Source: Artemisia argyi (taxonomy: Eukaryota > Streptophyta > Magnoliopsida > Asterales > Asteraceae). From it: a DNA stretch of 64,000 nt. The stretch's first letter is position 1, and the number at the start of each line of letters is the position of its first letter. Under the pieces are notes generated by a model. That model did no database searches. It saw nothing but the letters and a program-made list of their open reading frames with translations, and was not told the origin of the DNA. The position numbers were made by a program, and so were the translations under genes. Below, one piece after another: positions 47,812 through 58,941 of this stretch. The DNA lies in NCBI GenBank assembly GCA_030686995.1, contig CM060709.1, positions 267,823,057 to 267,887,056 on the forward strand, given 5' to 3'.

Positions 47812-50064
47812 CTACGTGACCTCATCGTTGGTTTCACTCTCTAGGTCGTCTTCTGAACCAGTTTTGTATTCCGGACCTAGTTGTAGGCATTCTTTATAGA
47901 AACCAAGCATCCTATTCTTTACATATTCTACTCCTCTACGTCTATCCTCCTCATTCCTATAATAAGCCGCTTGCTTGTGTTCTTTTTCGAAATTAGAGAG
48001 AAGGCGGTATTGCTCAATCTTGTAGGGCATTTGATAGGCAACTTCATCATTCTCTTCCTTAAATCTAACTATCCCTAAAGTCGGATCATAACTCATCCTA
48101 GTGGCCTCAACAAATGGTTTTTCGAATATTATTTGGCTTAGGCAAGCATCAATCACCGGACGAGTGTCCTCAACTATCATAAAATCGATCTCATAAGTGA
48201 GATTCCCTATAATCACATGCAGTCCCTTCACTCTTCCTGCAAAATTACTTATCAGATTCTTACCGGGCATCATCCTAAAATCAAGTTGCTTCTTCATCAC
48301 CCAATTGTAATAAGTCCTAGTCATGATGTTAACGGGGGATCTAGGGTCGATGTAAGCTTTCCATATATGGATGTGTCCGATATTGCATGGGATGTTAATG
48401 TTAGAGGGGTCTCCCATTTTGATAAGGGGTGTGCCGAAGATATATGGTCTCTCGGGACTATCGAATAAATCCTTATGGTACTCCTGTTCTTCCTCGGTGG
48501 GCAACTTATCAAAGTATTTTTCTATAGGCTCTACCTCCTCTAATTCCTCATCCTTATTAACCTCAACTTCCCTACTCTCATCCTTACTATCGACTTCTAC
48601 TCTAACTTCATCCTTGTCACTCTCCTCTATCTCCTTATCTATCGGCTTAATGGTGACAACATTGACAAAGTGGACATGTTTGGATGATGAGGGGTCCTTA
48701 ATTTGGATTCCACTATTGGTGTCCCTAGTGTCCTTCCTAGGTGTGATTAATGCTTGGTTGTTGAGGGCTTTCAACAAGTTGTCAATCTTGTTGGTCATCT
48801 CCGTTTGTTGTTGGTTGAATTCGGTTTCGAACCTAGCTAAGCGAGCTTCTTGAGATGCCATGAATTTTGACATCAATCCTTCAAGATTGTTGGTACCACC
48901 ATAGTTGTTAGAAGGATTGTTGTTGAAAGTACGGTTGGATGTTGGACCGTTTGGTTGGTAACGATTAGGTGGGTTGGATGAATTGGGTTGATTTTGTTTC
49001 CACCTAAGGTTTGGGTGATTTTTCCATGAGGGGTTGTATGAATCACCGTAAGTGTTTGGCTCGGGCTTGAAAGTGTACCACTTGTCTCCCGCTTCGTCGG
49101 TACGCGTGGATGCGTAGTCCGCAAAAGCTGTTCCGGGGAGTTCCATACAATCACGAGTGTCATGGGGACCACTACATAATTCGCATGAAGAAGTGATTTT
49201 GTTCACTTGACTTGAAGGCTTAGGAGCTTCGTAAGATTTCATGAGAAACTTGACTTGGTCCTCAAGTTCCATGATCCTACGGTCGGGAGTGCTAGAATTT
49301 TTCGAAGGCAAAGATATTGCCTTGACCGTTTTGTTCAAATCACGGGGATCATTCCAACTTTCGTTGTCATAGAGAGCAAGATCTTCTATGAGTTCCCATG
49401 ATTGTTCCGCACTAAGATCACGTAGCTTACCACCGGCCGATTGGTCAATGGCTCGCCTCGTGGAGATGTCGATATGGTCATAAAAGATTTGGACTTGGAG
49501 CCAAAGATCTATGCCATGATGAGGGACTTTTTGGAGTAAGTCCTTGAAATGAGTCCATGCTTCATAAAGAGATTCATTTTGACGTTGTTGGAACATCAAT
49601 ATGTCATTTCTAAGCTTAGTAGTTCTCCCCGGTGGGAAAAATTGAGCAAGGAAACGAGTGGTGAGATCATCCCATGTGGTGATGGATCCCACGGGTAAAC
49701 GCTCAAGCCATTGACTAGCTTGATCCCGTAGAGAGAATTGGAATAGGCGTAAACGGGTAGTCTCTCTAGTTTCAACACCTAGGTCTATGGAATCTACGAT
49801 TTTGAGAAAGTCCTTAAGATGTTGGTTTGGATCTTCGGAACGAAGTTCATGGAATGCACATCCGCTTTGCACCAACCGGATGGTGTCGGATCGCAAGGGG
49901 GTCACATTGGCTCCGGTGAGCTCAATGGTGTTTCGGTAGCCTTGATGGCTAGGTCGGGAATACTCTCCAAAGGTTCGGGGCCTAAGGGGTTCTAGTGGTG
50001 GGTTTTGTTGTGGTGGGATGACGGGTTCAAAGATGTTACCACCTTCCATGATGTCGGATGGCAA
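47812..50064 (-). CDS. retrotransposon gag with protease-like domain, 750 aa, intact
   Basis: Single uninterrupted frame starting 133 nt after the primer site. Residues about 100-240 form a Retrotrans_gag domain (SQWLERLP, TTWDDLTTRFL, FFPPGRTTKLR, ESLYEAWTHFKDLL). A CCHC-like knuckle CELCSGPHDTRDC lies at 294-306, an Asn/Pro-rich stretch at about 330-390, a coiled segment ARFETEFNQQQTEM and an acidic region around 480-530. The C-terminal part is retropepsin-like (YIDPRSPVNIMT, NLTYEIDFMIVED, IIFEKPF). The active-site motif reads Asp-Pro-Arg-Ser rather than Asp-x-Gly-Ser/Ala, so proteolysis is doubtful. Gag would package element RNA in virus-like particles in the cytoplasm. There is no pol in frame or downstream. 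Confidence 0.93.
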   Translation of the reverse strand: MPSDIMEGGNIFEPVIPPQQNPPLEPLRPRTFGEYSRPSHQGYRNTIELTGANVTPLRSDTIRLVQSGCAFHELRSEDPNQHLKDFLKIVDSIDLGVETRETTRLRLFQFSLRDQASQWLERLPVGSITTWDDLTTRFLAQFFPPGRTTKLRNDILMFQQRQNESLYEAWTHFKDLLQKVPHHGIDLWLQVQIFYDHIDISTRRAIDQSAGGKLRDLSAEQSWELIEDLALYDNESWNDPRDLNKTVKAISLPSKNSSTPDRRIMELEDQVKFLMKSYEAPKPSSQVNKITSSCELCSGPHDTRDCMELPGTAFADYASTRTDEAGDKWYTFKPEPNTYGDSYNPSWKNHPNLRWKQNQPNSSNPPNRYQPNGPTSNRTFNNNPSNNYGGTNNLEGLMSKFMASQEARLARFETEFNQQQTEMTNKIDNLLKALNNQALITPRKDTRDTNSGIQIKDPSSSKHVHFVNVVTIKPIDKEIEESDKDEVRVEVDSKDESREVEVNKDEELEEVEPIEKYFDKLPTEEEQEYHKDLFDSPERPYIFGTPLIKMGDPSNINIPCNIGHIHIWKAYIDPRSPVNIMTRTYYNWVMKKQLDFRMMPGKNLISNFAGRVKGLHVIIGNLTYEIDFMIVEDTRPVIDACLSQIIFEKPFVEATRMSYDPTLGIVRFKEENDEVAYQMPYKIEQYRLLSNFEKEHKQAAYYRNEEDRRRGVEYVKNRMLGFYKECLQLGPEYKTGSEDDLESETNDEVT

Positions 50065-50196
50065 AGAGTTACGAACAAAAGCACAAAGAAATGAGATAGA
50101 CTAAAGAAGACCTAAAAATAAAAATAAAATCTTACTAGAAAGGAATCTAGCAAGTAGACCTAATAAAAAGAAATTCTAACCTAGACAATAACTATT

Positions 50197-50214
50197 CCCC
50201 GGGCTGCGGCGCCA
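50197..50214 (-). promoter_or_regulatory. primer-binding site (tRNA-Asp type)
   Basis: Minus strand TGGCGCCGCAGCCCGGGGA, 6 nt beyond the end of LTR B; complements the tRNA-Asp(GTC) 3' end with about three mismatches. Confidence 0.8.
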
Positions 50215-50300
50215 AAAACTTGATGCGTGAGAATCGCAACAGGCTTTACCTCTCGAGGGATCTCGAGAAGCTTACAACCCCCACCAGGCAGTGTACCTAA

Positions 50301-50328
50301 TCGTTGTAGTATAGTATAGTGACAAGTA
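50301..50328 (+). other. tRNA-Asp 5'-like sequence in LTR B
   Basis: TCGTTGTAGTATAGT then ATAGTGACAAGTA, as in LTR A and the solo LTR. It lies 87 nt from the primer site border. As RNA the element has the complement and could pair with the tRNA acceptor and D-arm strand. Confidence 0.7.
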
Positions 50329-51181
50329 CCAGGGGATTGATCGTTCAGCTTAGGAATAGTGTCGCTAGGATTAGAAAGCCTAAATACTAGTTCTAAAGGT
50401 GAGGGATGATTATTTTTGTGTTTTTATATTTTACGGAAAGCAAATTAAAATCTCGGGTTTGAAGGATTTGGGCGGAATTAGTTGCTAATCAACTAACCCA
50501 ATACTAATGATGCAATCAAAATAAAATACTAAAAATGAAAATAAACTAATTTATACTAAGGTTGTGAGCAGTAATTGGAGAAAATGTGTTTACTTAGATT
50601 TCACTACTCCCTAGATATCTTTTACATGTTAATTACTTGTTATAATTGCATGGATGACGGATCGTATTCCTTAATACCATTCATGGGGTGGCACACATAA
50701 CTTCCCAATTCTATGAGCTCTTATCTCCTCCTACACCATGCCCAGCACAACTATAGGGATTGTAAACAGTGGCTCATGCATTAAATACAACCAATAGAGA
50801 CCTAGTGCACGTTGGTTCATGTTTCTTAAGACGTTCAAGCATGTTACCAATTGGAGATCTGCCAGTTTTCTTAAGCCTAACATATAAATCATTCATCCAA
50901 GACAAGAATAAACAGGTAATCAACACATAATCAATATCTAGGTTTCATTAGATCTAAGCAAACACAAGATAGATCTAGCCTAGCATGATGGAATTAAGAC
51001 AAGAACAAGATATAGACAACCAACACATAGACATATTGATTGAATTAGAAGAACACTTATCTTGATTAATCATGCAAGGTATCAAGGGGTTGGAACCCTT
51101 GAAAAACCTGTAAAGTTACACCAAAATCGTACTTAGGGTTTCTCCCAAAACTTCTCTCTTTAAATGTGAAAAACTAGAAAA

Positions 51182-51430
51182 CTATATATAGGAAAAGGGG
51201 TCTGACGGCGTCAAGACCAATTAGGTGACGCCGTCACCTCGCCGCCAAAACAATCCTCGGACTGCCTAGATCTACATTTGACGCCGTCAAGTACAAATCA
51301 TTTTCAGGCCGTCATGACTTTTACTCTTGACGCCCTACCTTCATTACGCCGTCAAATCTCTTCTGGATCGTCATGGAATTTTACTCTTGACGCCGTCAGG
51401 GAACTACTCTTGACGCCGTCACCTACTGTT
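51182..51430 (-). promoter_or_regulatory. LTR B promoter: TGACGCCGTCA array upstream of TATA box
   Basis: CTATATATAG at 51182-51191 (same on both strands). Just upstream on the minus strand are TGACGCCGTCA copies at 51203-51213, 51226-51236 and 51279-51289, two more near 51387 and 51410, and imperfect copies between. LTRs A, C and the solo LTR share the arrangement. Confidence 0.65.
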
Positions 51431-51627
51431 CCCAGCAAGGAAAATTAAGACTTTGGCGTTTTCTTCACTTTTATGCTCCAAAAACGTCCGAATTGCTTCC
51501 TTTTCCAGATTTCACTCCCAAAGTACCTAAAATCACAAAAGGAACGATATAGGGCAATATTTGATCAAATAAATTCGGATTCGGGCTTAAATGACCCCCT
51601 AAAAACGGATCATTTTTCGCCTCATCA

Positions 51628-52861
51628 ATTAGAAAACATAAATACTAGTTCTAAAGGTGAAGGATGATTATTTTTGTATTTTTATATTTTTTAGAAAGCA
51701 AGTGAAAATCTCGGGTTTGAAGGATTTGGGGCGGAATTAGTTGCTAGTCAACTAACCCAATACTAAAGATGTAATCAAAATAAAATACTAGAAATGAAAA
51801 TAAACTAAATTAACTAAAGTTGTGAGCAATAAGTGGAGAAAATGTGTTTACTTAGATTTCACTACTCTCTAGACATCTTTTACACGTTAATTACTTGTTA
51901 TAGTTGCATGGATGACGGATCGTATTCCTTAATATCATTCATGGGGTGGCGCACTTAACTCCCCAATTCTATGAGCTCTTATCTCCTCCTATACCATGCC
52001 CAACACAACCATAGGGATTATAAACAGTGGCTCATGCATTAAATACAACCAATAAAGACCTAGTGCACATCGGTTCATGTTTCTTAAGACGTTCAAACAT
52101 GTTACCATTTGGAGATCTGCCAGTTTTCTTAAGCCTAACATCAAATTCATTCATCCAATACAATTATAAACAAGTAATCAACACATAATTAACATCTAGG
52201 TTTCATTAGATCCAAGCAAACACAAGATAGATCTAGCCTAGCATGATGGAATTAAGACAAGAACAAGATATAGACAACGAACACATAGACATATTGATTG
52301 AATTAAAAGAAAACTTATCTCAATTACACATGAAAGGTATCAAGGGCTTAGAACCCTTGAAAAACCTGTAAAATTCGCACCAAGTTCGTACTTAGGGTTT
52401 CTCCAAAACTTCTCTCTTTAATGTGTGAAAATTAGAAAACTATATATAGGAAATAGGGTCTGACGGCGTCAAGACCAATCTTGTGACGCCGTCACCTTGC
52501 CGCCAAAACTCTTCTCGGACTGCCTGGATCTACTTTTGACGCCGTCATGTGTTGTGCATTTCCAAGCCGTCATGACTTTTACTCTTGACGCCCTACTTCG
52601 TGACGCCGTCAAATATGTACTGGATCATCATGGAAATTTGCTCTTGACGCCGTCACCTACTATTCCCAGCAAGGAAAATTAAGACTTTGGCGTTTTCTTC
52701 ACTTTTATGCTCCAAAAACGTCCGAATTGCTTCCTTTTCCAGATTTCACTCCCAAAGTACCTAAAATCACAAAAGGAACGATTTAGGGCAATATTTGATC
52801 AAATAAAGCCAATTCTGGGCTTAAATGACCCCCTAAAAGTGGTTCATTTTTCGCCTCATCA
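51628..52861 (-). repeat. LTR C (partial, tandem to LTR B)
   Basis: Starts at ATTAGAAAACATAAATACTA, lacking about 140 bp at the primer-site side, and ends CGCCTCATCA before the TSD ATCTC. It is the most diverged of the three and lacks the tRNA-like segment. TATA-like box at 52440-52449. Confidence 0.9.
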
Positions 52862-52866
52862 ATCTC

Positions 52867-53518
52867 ACAGCTAGTAGACCAGATATAGTTTTTGTTGTAT
52901 ATTTGTGCTCACGTTATCAGTCTAAACCTACTGAAAGGCACCTCTCTTAGGCTAAAAGAATCCTTTGATACGAAAAGGGAACCATTAACTCGGGGATCTG
53001 GTATTCGAAGGATTCTAGTTTTGAACTAATAGCTTTTTCAGATGCTGACCATGCATGATGTTTAGACACACGCAAAAGTACATATGGTGGATTGTAGTTT
53101 CTAGGAGATAAGTTAGTGTCTTGACAATCAAAGAAGCAGGACTGCACATCATTATCATCAACTGAAACAGAATATGTAGCTATGTCTGCATGTTGTGCTC
53201 AAGTCATCTCGATGAGATCACAACTCATGGACTATGGCTATGTATTCAACAAGATTCCGATGTATTGTGACTCCAAGAGTGCCATTGCAATTTCCTCCAA
53301 CACCGTTCATCATTCCAAGTCCAAGCACATTGCTCTCCTTTATCATTTCATCAAGGAGCATGTCGAGAAGGGCACAATATTTTATGGGTACCGAATACCA
53401 GTTGGCAGACTTGTTTACAAAAGCACTACCTCCTTCAAGGTTTACTGACCTAGTTCTTCAAATTAGTATAAGATGTTTGACTACAGAAGATCTGGAAAAC
53501 TTTCTCAAACACAACTGA
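52867..53518 (+). pseudogene. Ty1/copia RNase H domain (3' part)
   Basis: Continues the polymerase frame broken at 43969. It encodes the ACAGCTAGTAGACC start of the TASRPDI motif, SDADHA, STETEYVAM, CDSKSAIAIS and HSKSKHI, the conserved core of copia RNase H, ending at about 53518. Several stops are present. RNase H would remove template RNA during reverse transcription; here it is inactive. Confidence 0.88.
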
Positions 53519-55380
53519 AATAGTCAAACATCAAAAACTTTTTGCAAATACTTTACCAAAAACTCAAAAATATTTTACACTTCTTTTATATTAAAAAAAT
53601 GCAAGTAAATGAATTAAATCCACACTTTGTTATTATAAAAGTTTTTCACATTATTCATTAATCAAAGTGTTGAGGGGGAGAATGAAATTTTAAAAGATTT
53701 TTTTTTTTTAAAATTGTACCTGCATATTTTCAGAAAAATGTTGTTTAAAAATGTGGGTGAATTTATCCTCGTAATACTTTCATTGACTTATAAACAATTT
53801 TTGTAATACTCTAAAGTCAAGAGGGAGAGTTAAATGTTCTTACCTAATCATTCGTAAAGTGTTTTTAGTTTTGTGAGTAACTAGGGTCTAATGGTGTAAT
53901 ATTGATAGTTAAGGGTCCAAACGTGACAATTGTTTGAAAGATAATTTTTTACACAAAATCAAAAATAATAATAATAATAAAAAAAGTGATTGCATTTACT
54001 ATCACTATAAAATTCTGCACAATCATTTAATACCACAACCACCTTAATCAACGGCTCAAAATCATTCGAATAATCCAAGCATCTAATCGCAAATCTGTAA
54101 GTTCTAGCATGGTGTTAGGATTATTATAAGAAATGGTTTTCATTTTTAACATGATCCAACGGCTAGATTTTGCACAATTAATTGATTCAGGATTAGGGTT
54201 TATGCCAAAACGGTTTAATTTGATTGGGTGTGTTTGTGTTTAATGTTTGTAATGGGATAAGGTCCTAATTGTGTCCTTAACATGTTATGCATGACTAATT
54301 GTTCCTAGTAACATCAATTGGTCGATTCTTGATTTTAGGGTTCTTGCGTATAATTTGGGGAAATTCAATTAAATGTGTTTTGGTTTAATTAAATGCATGG
54401 GATACAGTCCTTGCATGTTTTGTAACACTATTTGATCATCAAATCATACCTAGAAACTCAGTTGAATCAATTTCGATTGTTAGGGTTTATGTAGAACACG
54501 TTCAGGCTCAATTCTCTTGATTCATGGTTGAAAATTGTGAAAATATGGTCTAATAGACTTAGAATCTTCATAGGAACACATAGAAATCATTTTCATAACT
54601 GTTAATTCATCAACTTGAATTTCGACAAAAATCATTTGAGGGATTGTCGAAATTGCATGTTTGTCTTTCAAAACTGATAGTCTGTGTTGATTCTTGTTGT
54701 TACTCTGTTCTGGAACCATGTTGTAACCTATGATTTGGTCTTACATTAACAGGAAATCAATTTCGACAGATAGTGAAAAATGTATGTCTTCAAAATTGTC
54801 GGAATTTCTTGTATAAGAAATTGTCGAAATTGCATAATCCATCGGAATTGGATTACCTTGTCACAATTGTCAAATTTTATTGCTATTCAAAAAAAAAAAA
54901 TTATCGCAATTCGACAAGGTTATCGCAATTTAAACCTTCCATCGGAAATGGACTGAATCTGTTGGAATTCAAAGTTTTGTCGAAATTGATCAAAATGTGT
55001 CGGAATTGTACAAAACTATCAGAATTGACCAAACTTGTCAGAATTCGTGTCACAATTCAGAAACCTTGTATCGCAATTGAACTTAACAATATCAAAATTT
55101 TATGTAATTTACAAATTGTCACAATTGATCGTTAACTTAACTTAATTCAACTCAAACAATAACTTGTCACAATCTAAAAGTGTGTTTGTTGAAATTTGAA
55201 ATTGGTCATGACTTAATATCACACAATGTTGAGTAAGTTGTAAAATTTATGACTTTTTGAATATCAAAATCATTGATACAAAGAAATGGACTCATGAAAT
55301 GTCACAACTTTAACATATAGCTAACTTTCATGTTTTCTGCATATGTTGTGTCTTTGATTAATAGTTCATAATTCAAAAAG
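53519..55380. other. copia downstream region with purine tract and degenerate repeats
   Basis: TGTTGAGGGGGAGAAT at about 53669 is the purine tract usual after copia pol, and AAGAGGGAGAG follows at 53819. 54590-55170 has about 20 degenerate TTGTCGAAATTG/TGTCGGAATTG units. No gene is supported; short frames are chance. Confidence 0.6.
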
Positions 55381-58300
55381 AATGGCTGCTCAAGAACCAC
55401 TTCCCTCGCTCACAAAAAAAGACATTGTTCCACAAGGATATTATATGTGGCAAGAACAACGCTCGTGTAGAATTTCACAAGATAAAGTGTCCGGAACAAT
55501 CGTGTCAAATTGCTATTGAAATTCTGAAACAACACAAGTGCAGGAGCATGCTTGAAAAGTCTACATCCATTCCAGAAGTCTACATTCATCATATGTGACA
55601 CACTCTCAAGCTGGGCGTTAACAAAGACTCATTCACCTGCAATCTAGATAGAAAAGAAGTCACTGTCACTTTCGATTATCTTCACAAAGTATTATTGCTA
55701 CCTGAAGCTCCTGGTCCAGATAATGTTTTTCATGACACACCTACTGAAGAAATTGTTCTTAATTTTATTCTAGAGATCGGCTACGATGTATAGCCAAAGA
55801 AACTCTTAAATCAATCTCCCAAGTTGATGCAAAGTTCATTCCCCAACCTTAGAGAACAATCTACTACATCTTAGCCAGATCTATCTATAGGAGAGACAGT
55901 GGACACGAAAATCCTTGTCTTCCACACTTGCAAGTCTTCTTGGGAATCGTGAATCAGAAAGAGATTGATTATGCTCAACTTATCTAGGATGACATTGTAT
56001 TTCAGATCCAGACCCACTATCTCAAACCATTCACAAAAATTCCTTTTGTCCAATTTACCAAGCTTGTCATCTACCATCTCCTTAACGATAATGAAGACAT
56101 TCCTCGCTGTCTCGAAGATCAAGAAAAGCATCTATTCAAAATGGACAAGATGGTCGACAAGATCTATTTCCCTGCATCGAGCACTCGTAAACAAGGAAAA
56201 AGGACTTCCAGATAATCTTCTCACCGACAAGCTCAAAGAATCAAAAGAAATCTTAAAGTATAATGAAGCATTCAAATATGGACATGTCGGAATAAGCAAG
56301 CATGCTGATGACACTCCTCAAGTAAAGACTCGTGCCATGAGAGGTGGTACAAGAGATGGGAAAACAGGCAGAACTGGTAGCACCACAAGTTTTCAACTGA
56401 AGAAGCCGACACCAAGACAAAGAAAGAAAAAGGAACTAGCTACTCTTCTTAAAGATGAACCGACACCACCACATTCCGATGAATCAGACTCTGCCACAAA
56501 GACTGATGAAGAAAAAGTTGTTCATAGAGAAGAAGTTACAACCGAAGATGCTGAAACAGAATATGTAAAGAAGTTGAGCATGGATACCTTGCAAGAAGAT
56601 GAAGAAGAAGAAGAAGCAGATGCGTCCAAACTAATTGATAAACGTAGACTGAAAAGTATTGTTGTCGACACATGAACTGCAAAGGAAAAAGAACTCAATG
56701 AACTTATTAAAGTTACAAAGTTAAGCCAAGACTACCCTCAACCACCTCCAAGTACGGTTAATCAACCCGGGAAGGAAGGAGGAACAAGCGGCACCCAACC
56801 AGATCCAGTTATTCAACCCGGTATGGTCAGGATCACTACGACTATTTCCACTTCAGATCCGGTTAATCAACCCGGTAAAAAAGAGGAAAAGGATACTGAG
56901 GGTAACATCATTATGAAGGAAGTTGATGCAACTGATAAGAATGAAAATGAGGAACACACTGATATGGATTTCGATCCATTTATCACAGATGAAGATCTCA
57001 ACAAGGGTGCACTTGAAGCTGAACAGGAAAAGAAAGCAAAAGAGGAAGAGGAAAATAAGTTAATAATGATTGAAGAAGAGGAGTTGAAAAGTAAAACTCG
57101 TGATGATACATAAATGAGGTCGACTGAACAACAAGAAGAAGAAGTTGAACAACCTTTGAGTACTGACAACTTGATTCAGACACCTCCAAACTCACCTCCA
57201 CCACCTCCTTCGCCTCCCGAAGATACTCCTCCTGCATTTCCTCCAGTTCCTTCTCCAACTTCTCAACAAAAATCTGATTCAAACGACAACAAAGAAACGT
57301 CATCATCAACTCATTCGTCTCCACCACCAACACAATCAATATCTACTGGTAAATAAATCAAGAAACCCATCAATCATTTGACCACCGAAGCTAAAAGCAA
57401 AATCAAGAAATCCGTGAGATAGGCTCGCTTGAAGAAACAAAACAAACTTCAAGACCAAATTACCACGTTAACAACCATCGTCACGAGCTTAGCAATGCAA
57501 GTTGAAGAGTTTCACGACGTCAAACAAAGGGTCAATACATACTTGTCAAAAGGTGTCGAAGAATACATGGATGAGTTGATCAAGAAGTACACAAATAAGT
57601 ATCTGACAGACAATCTAACAAATGAGTTGAAACTACTAGTCAAACCCTTGAAAGATCAACTCAATAAAACTGTCAAACAAGTCGTAAATGAAGTGATTTT
57701 TTCCACACCACTAACTCTTCACACAGTTCCAGCACCAACGGAACTATCATTCGAAGACCTTCAAGACAAAGTGTACTCAAAGCTGGCAGAGAAGGTGAAC
57801 ACGACTCCCGAAGAAACTGCAATTCTAGATGCTATTGTAGCAAATTTGTCTTAAGAGTCATGTAAAGCATATGCTGGAAATCTCAAAAGGCCAAGAGACG
57901 ATGAAGACCCCAACCCAAACTCACAGTCCAAGAAACCAAAGTCAACAACGGGTCCATCTTCATCACACCAGAAACCAGTCAAGCCTTCAACTACACCAGC
58001 TGCTCAACACCAATCTAAGGCATCTGGGTCAGCACCAAAAGAAGCATATCACTTTGTCTACACTAGTGACGACTATCAGGAACAACCAGAATCCAAAGTC
58101 CCTGAATCAAGAAATGATCCATCATCAACCTCGAAACCATCGGAGAAGAGCAAAGGCAAGAAAAGAAGTTTGTCTCATGGTTAGACAATGACAACACATC
58201 CAAGTTTGCTTGGTTTGATGAAATGATCAAAACACAAACTCCTCTCCCTGAAGATGAAGAACCTCGGGTCGTACTATGGAATTCACTTAAACCGTCATGA

Positions 58301-58941
58301 AAAACTTTCAAATTCAGAAGATGACGAAGAAGGAACTCAGACGACTCAAGAATGACTCATTCAACCTACTAAAAGAAAAATCGGTCAGCGCAGTCGAACT
58401 GGAAAATCACTTAGAAAACATTGCCCGTGCAATGTCTAATGATATCGACTGGCTTAACCCTGAGTCGAATGTCGATAACTCCTCAGGTAAGGATGGACCA
58501 TACTTCACGGATTGGACCAAGCCTTTACCAATGGTGGGAAGACCAGACAAACCAAAGATTCCTTTCTGATTCTTCTTCAACAACGACTTGGAATATCTTC
58601 AACATGGACATGAGACTTTAAAACAGAAATATGCATCTTCACTGACTTACGGTATTCCTACTGCAGGGTACGAGCATACATCCATTGAAGAGATGAAAGC
58701 CAGCTTATTCAGTGATACGATTGTCCAATCCAACAGAGAAGTACTACTTGGAATTCATCACTAGCATTACCATCGTTAGCTTTACTACAAAAGCAAGTTG
58801 GGATTGAAGTCAACTGGATATGTCAAAATGTCCACAATTGTTGCCATCATGGCCATTGATCATACAACAAAGTTCGACTACACTTACATGCAGATAATAA
58901 CCGTTAAAAGACAAGATGAGAGGGAGTACAGATTTGGTGAA
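55381..58941 (+). pseudogene. second ORF of a copia-type element (part 1)
   Basis: Fragmentary frames in the plus direction from ATGGCTGCTCAAGAACC: MAAQEPLPSLTKKD, then NVFHDTP, FLGIVNQKEIDYAQL, a Lys/Glu-rich stretch, a Pro-rich PPNSPPPPPSPPEDTPP segment (about 57180), a coiled coil LQDQITTLTTIVTSLAMQVE (about 57450) and DWLNPESNVDNSSGKDGP. The protein type is common in Asteraceae retrotransposons. Position after pol and the Pro-rich plus coiled-coil layout recall the env-like ORF of SIRE-type copia elements, but it could be a gag of another element. Many stops and frameshifts. It is cut by the solo LTR at 58942. Confidence 0.65.

Larger units (their letters stand above)
50221..51627 (-). 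repeat. LTR B (complete 5' LTR)
   Basis: 1,407 bp, TGATGCGTGAG to CGCCTCATCA, imperfect TGATG/CATCA ends. Adjacent to the primer site, so it is the 5' LTR of the gag element. It has the promoter array and the tRNA-Asp-like segment. Confidence 0.93.
43970..52861 (-). mobile_element. gag-only Ty3/gypsy-like retrotransposon with three LTRs, TSD ATCTC
   Basis: The insertion is flanked by ATCTC (43965-43969 and 52862-52866). In transcription order on the minus strand it has a partial LTR (52861-51628), a full LTR (51627-50221), a tRNA-Asp primer site, a 750-aa gag/protease-like ORF, a long non-coding region, a purine-rich tract next to 45376, and a full LTR (45375-43970). No reverse transcriptase, RNase H or integrase is present, so it depends on enzymes from a relative, as terminal-repeat GAG elements do. 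The intact ORF suggests a fairly recent insertion. Confidence 0.9.

Noticed and set aside
48217..48853. Open frames on the plus strand inside the gag gene, one of 160 aa
   Set aside because: Antisense shadows of the 750-aa gag frame, Ser/Leu-rich because they reverse an acidic Glu/Lys stretch.
50301..50328. Possible tRNA-Asp gene
   Set aside because: Only the acceptor/D-arm side is present, with an insertion. There is no anticodon arm or T-arm, and it lies in every LTR of the family.
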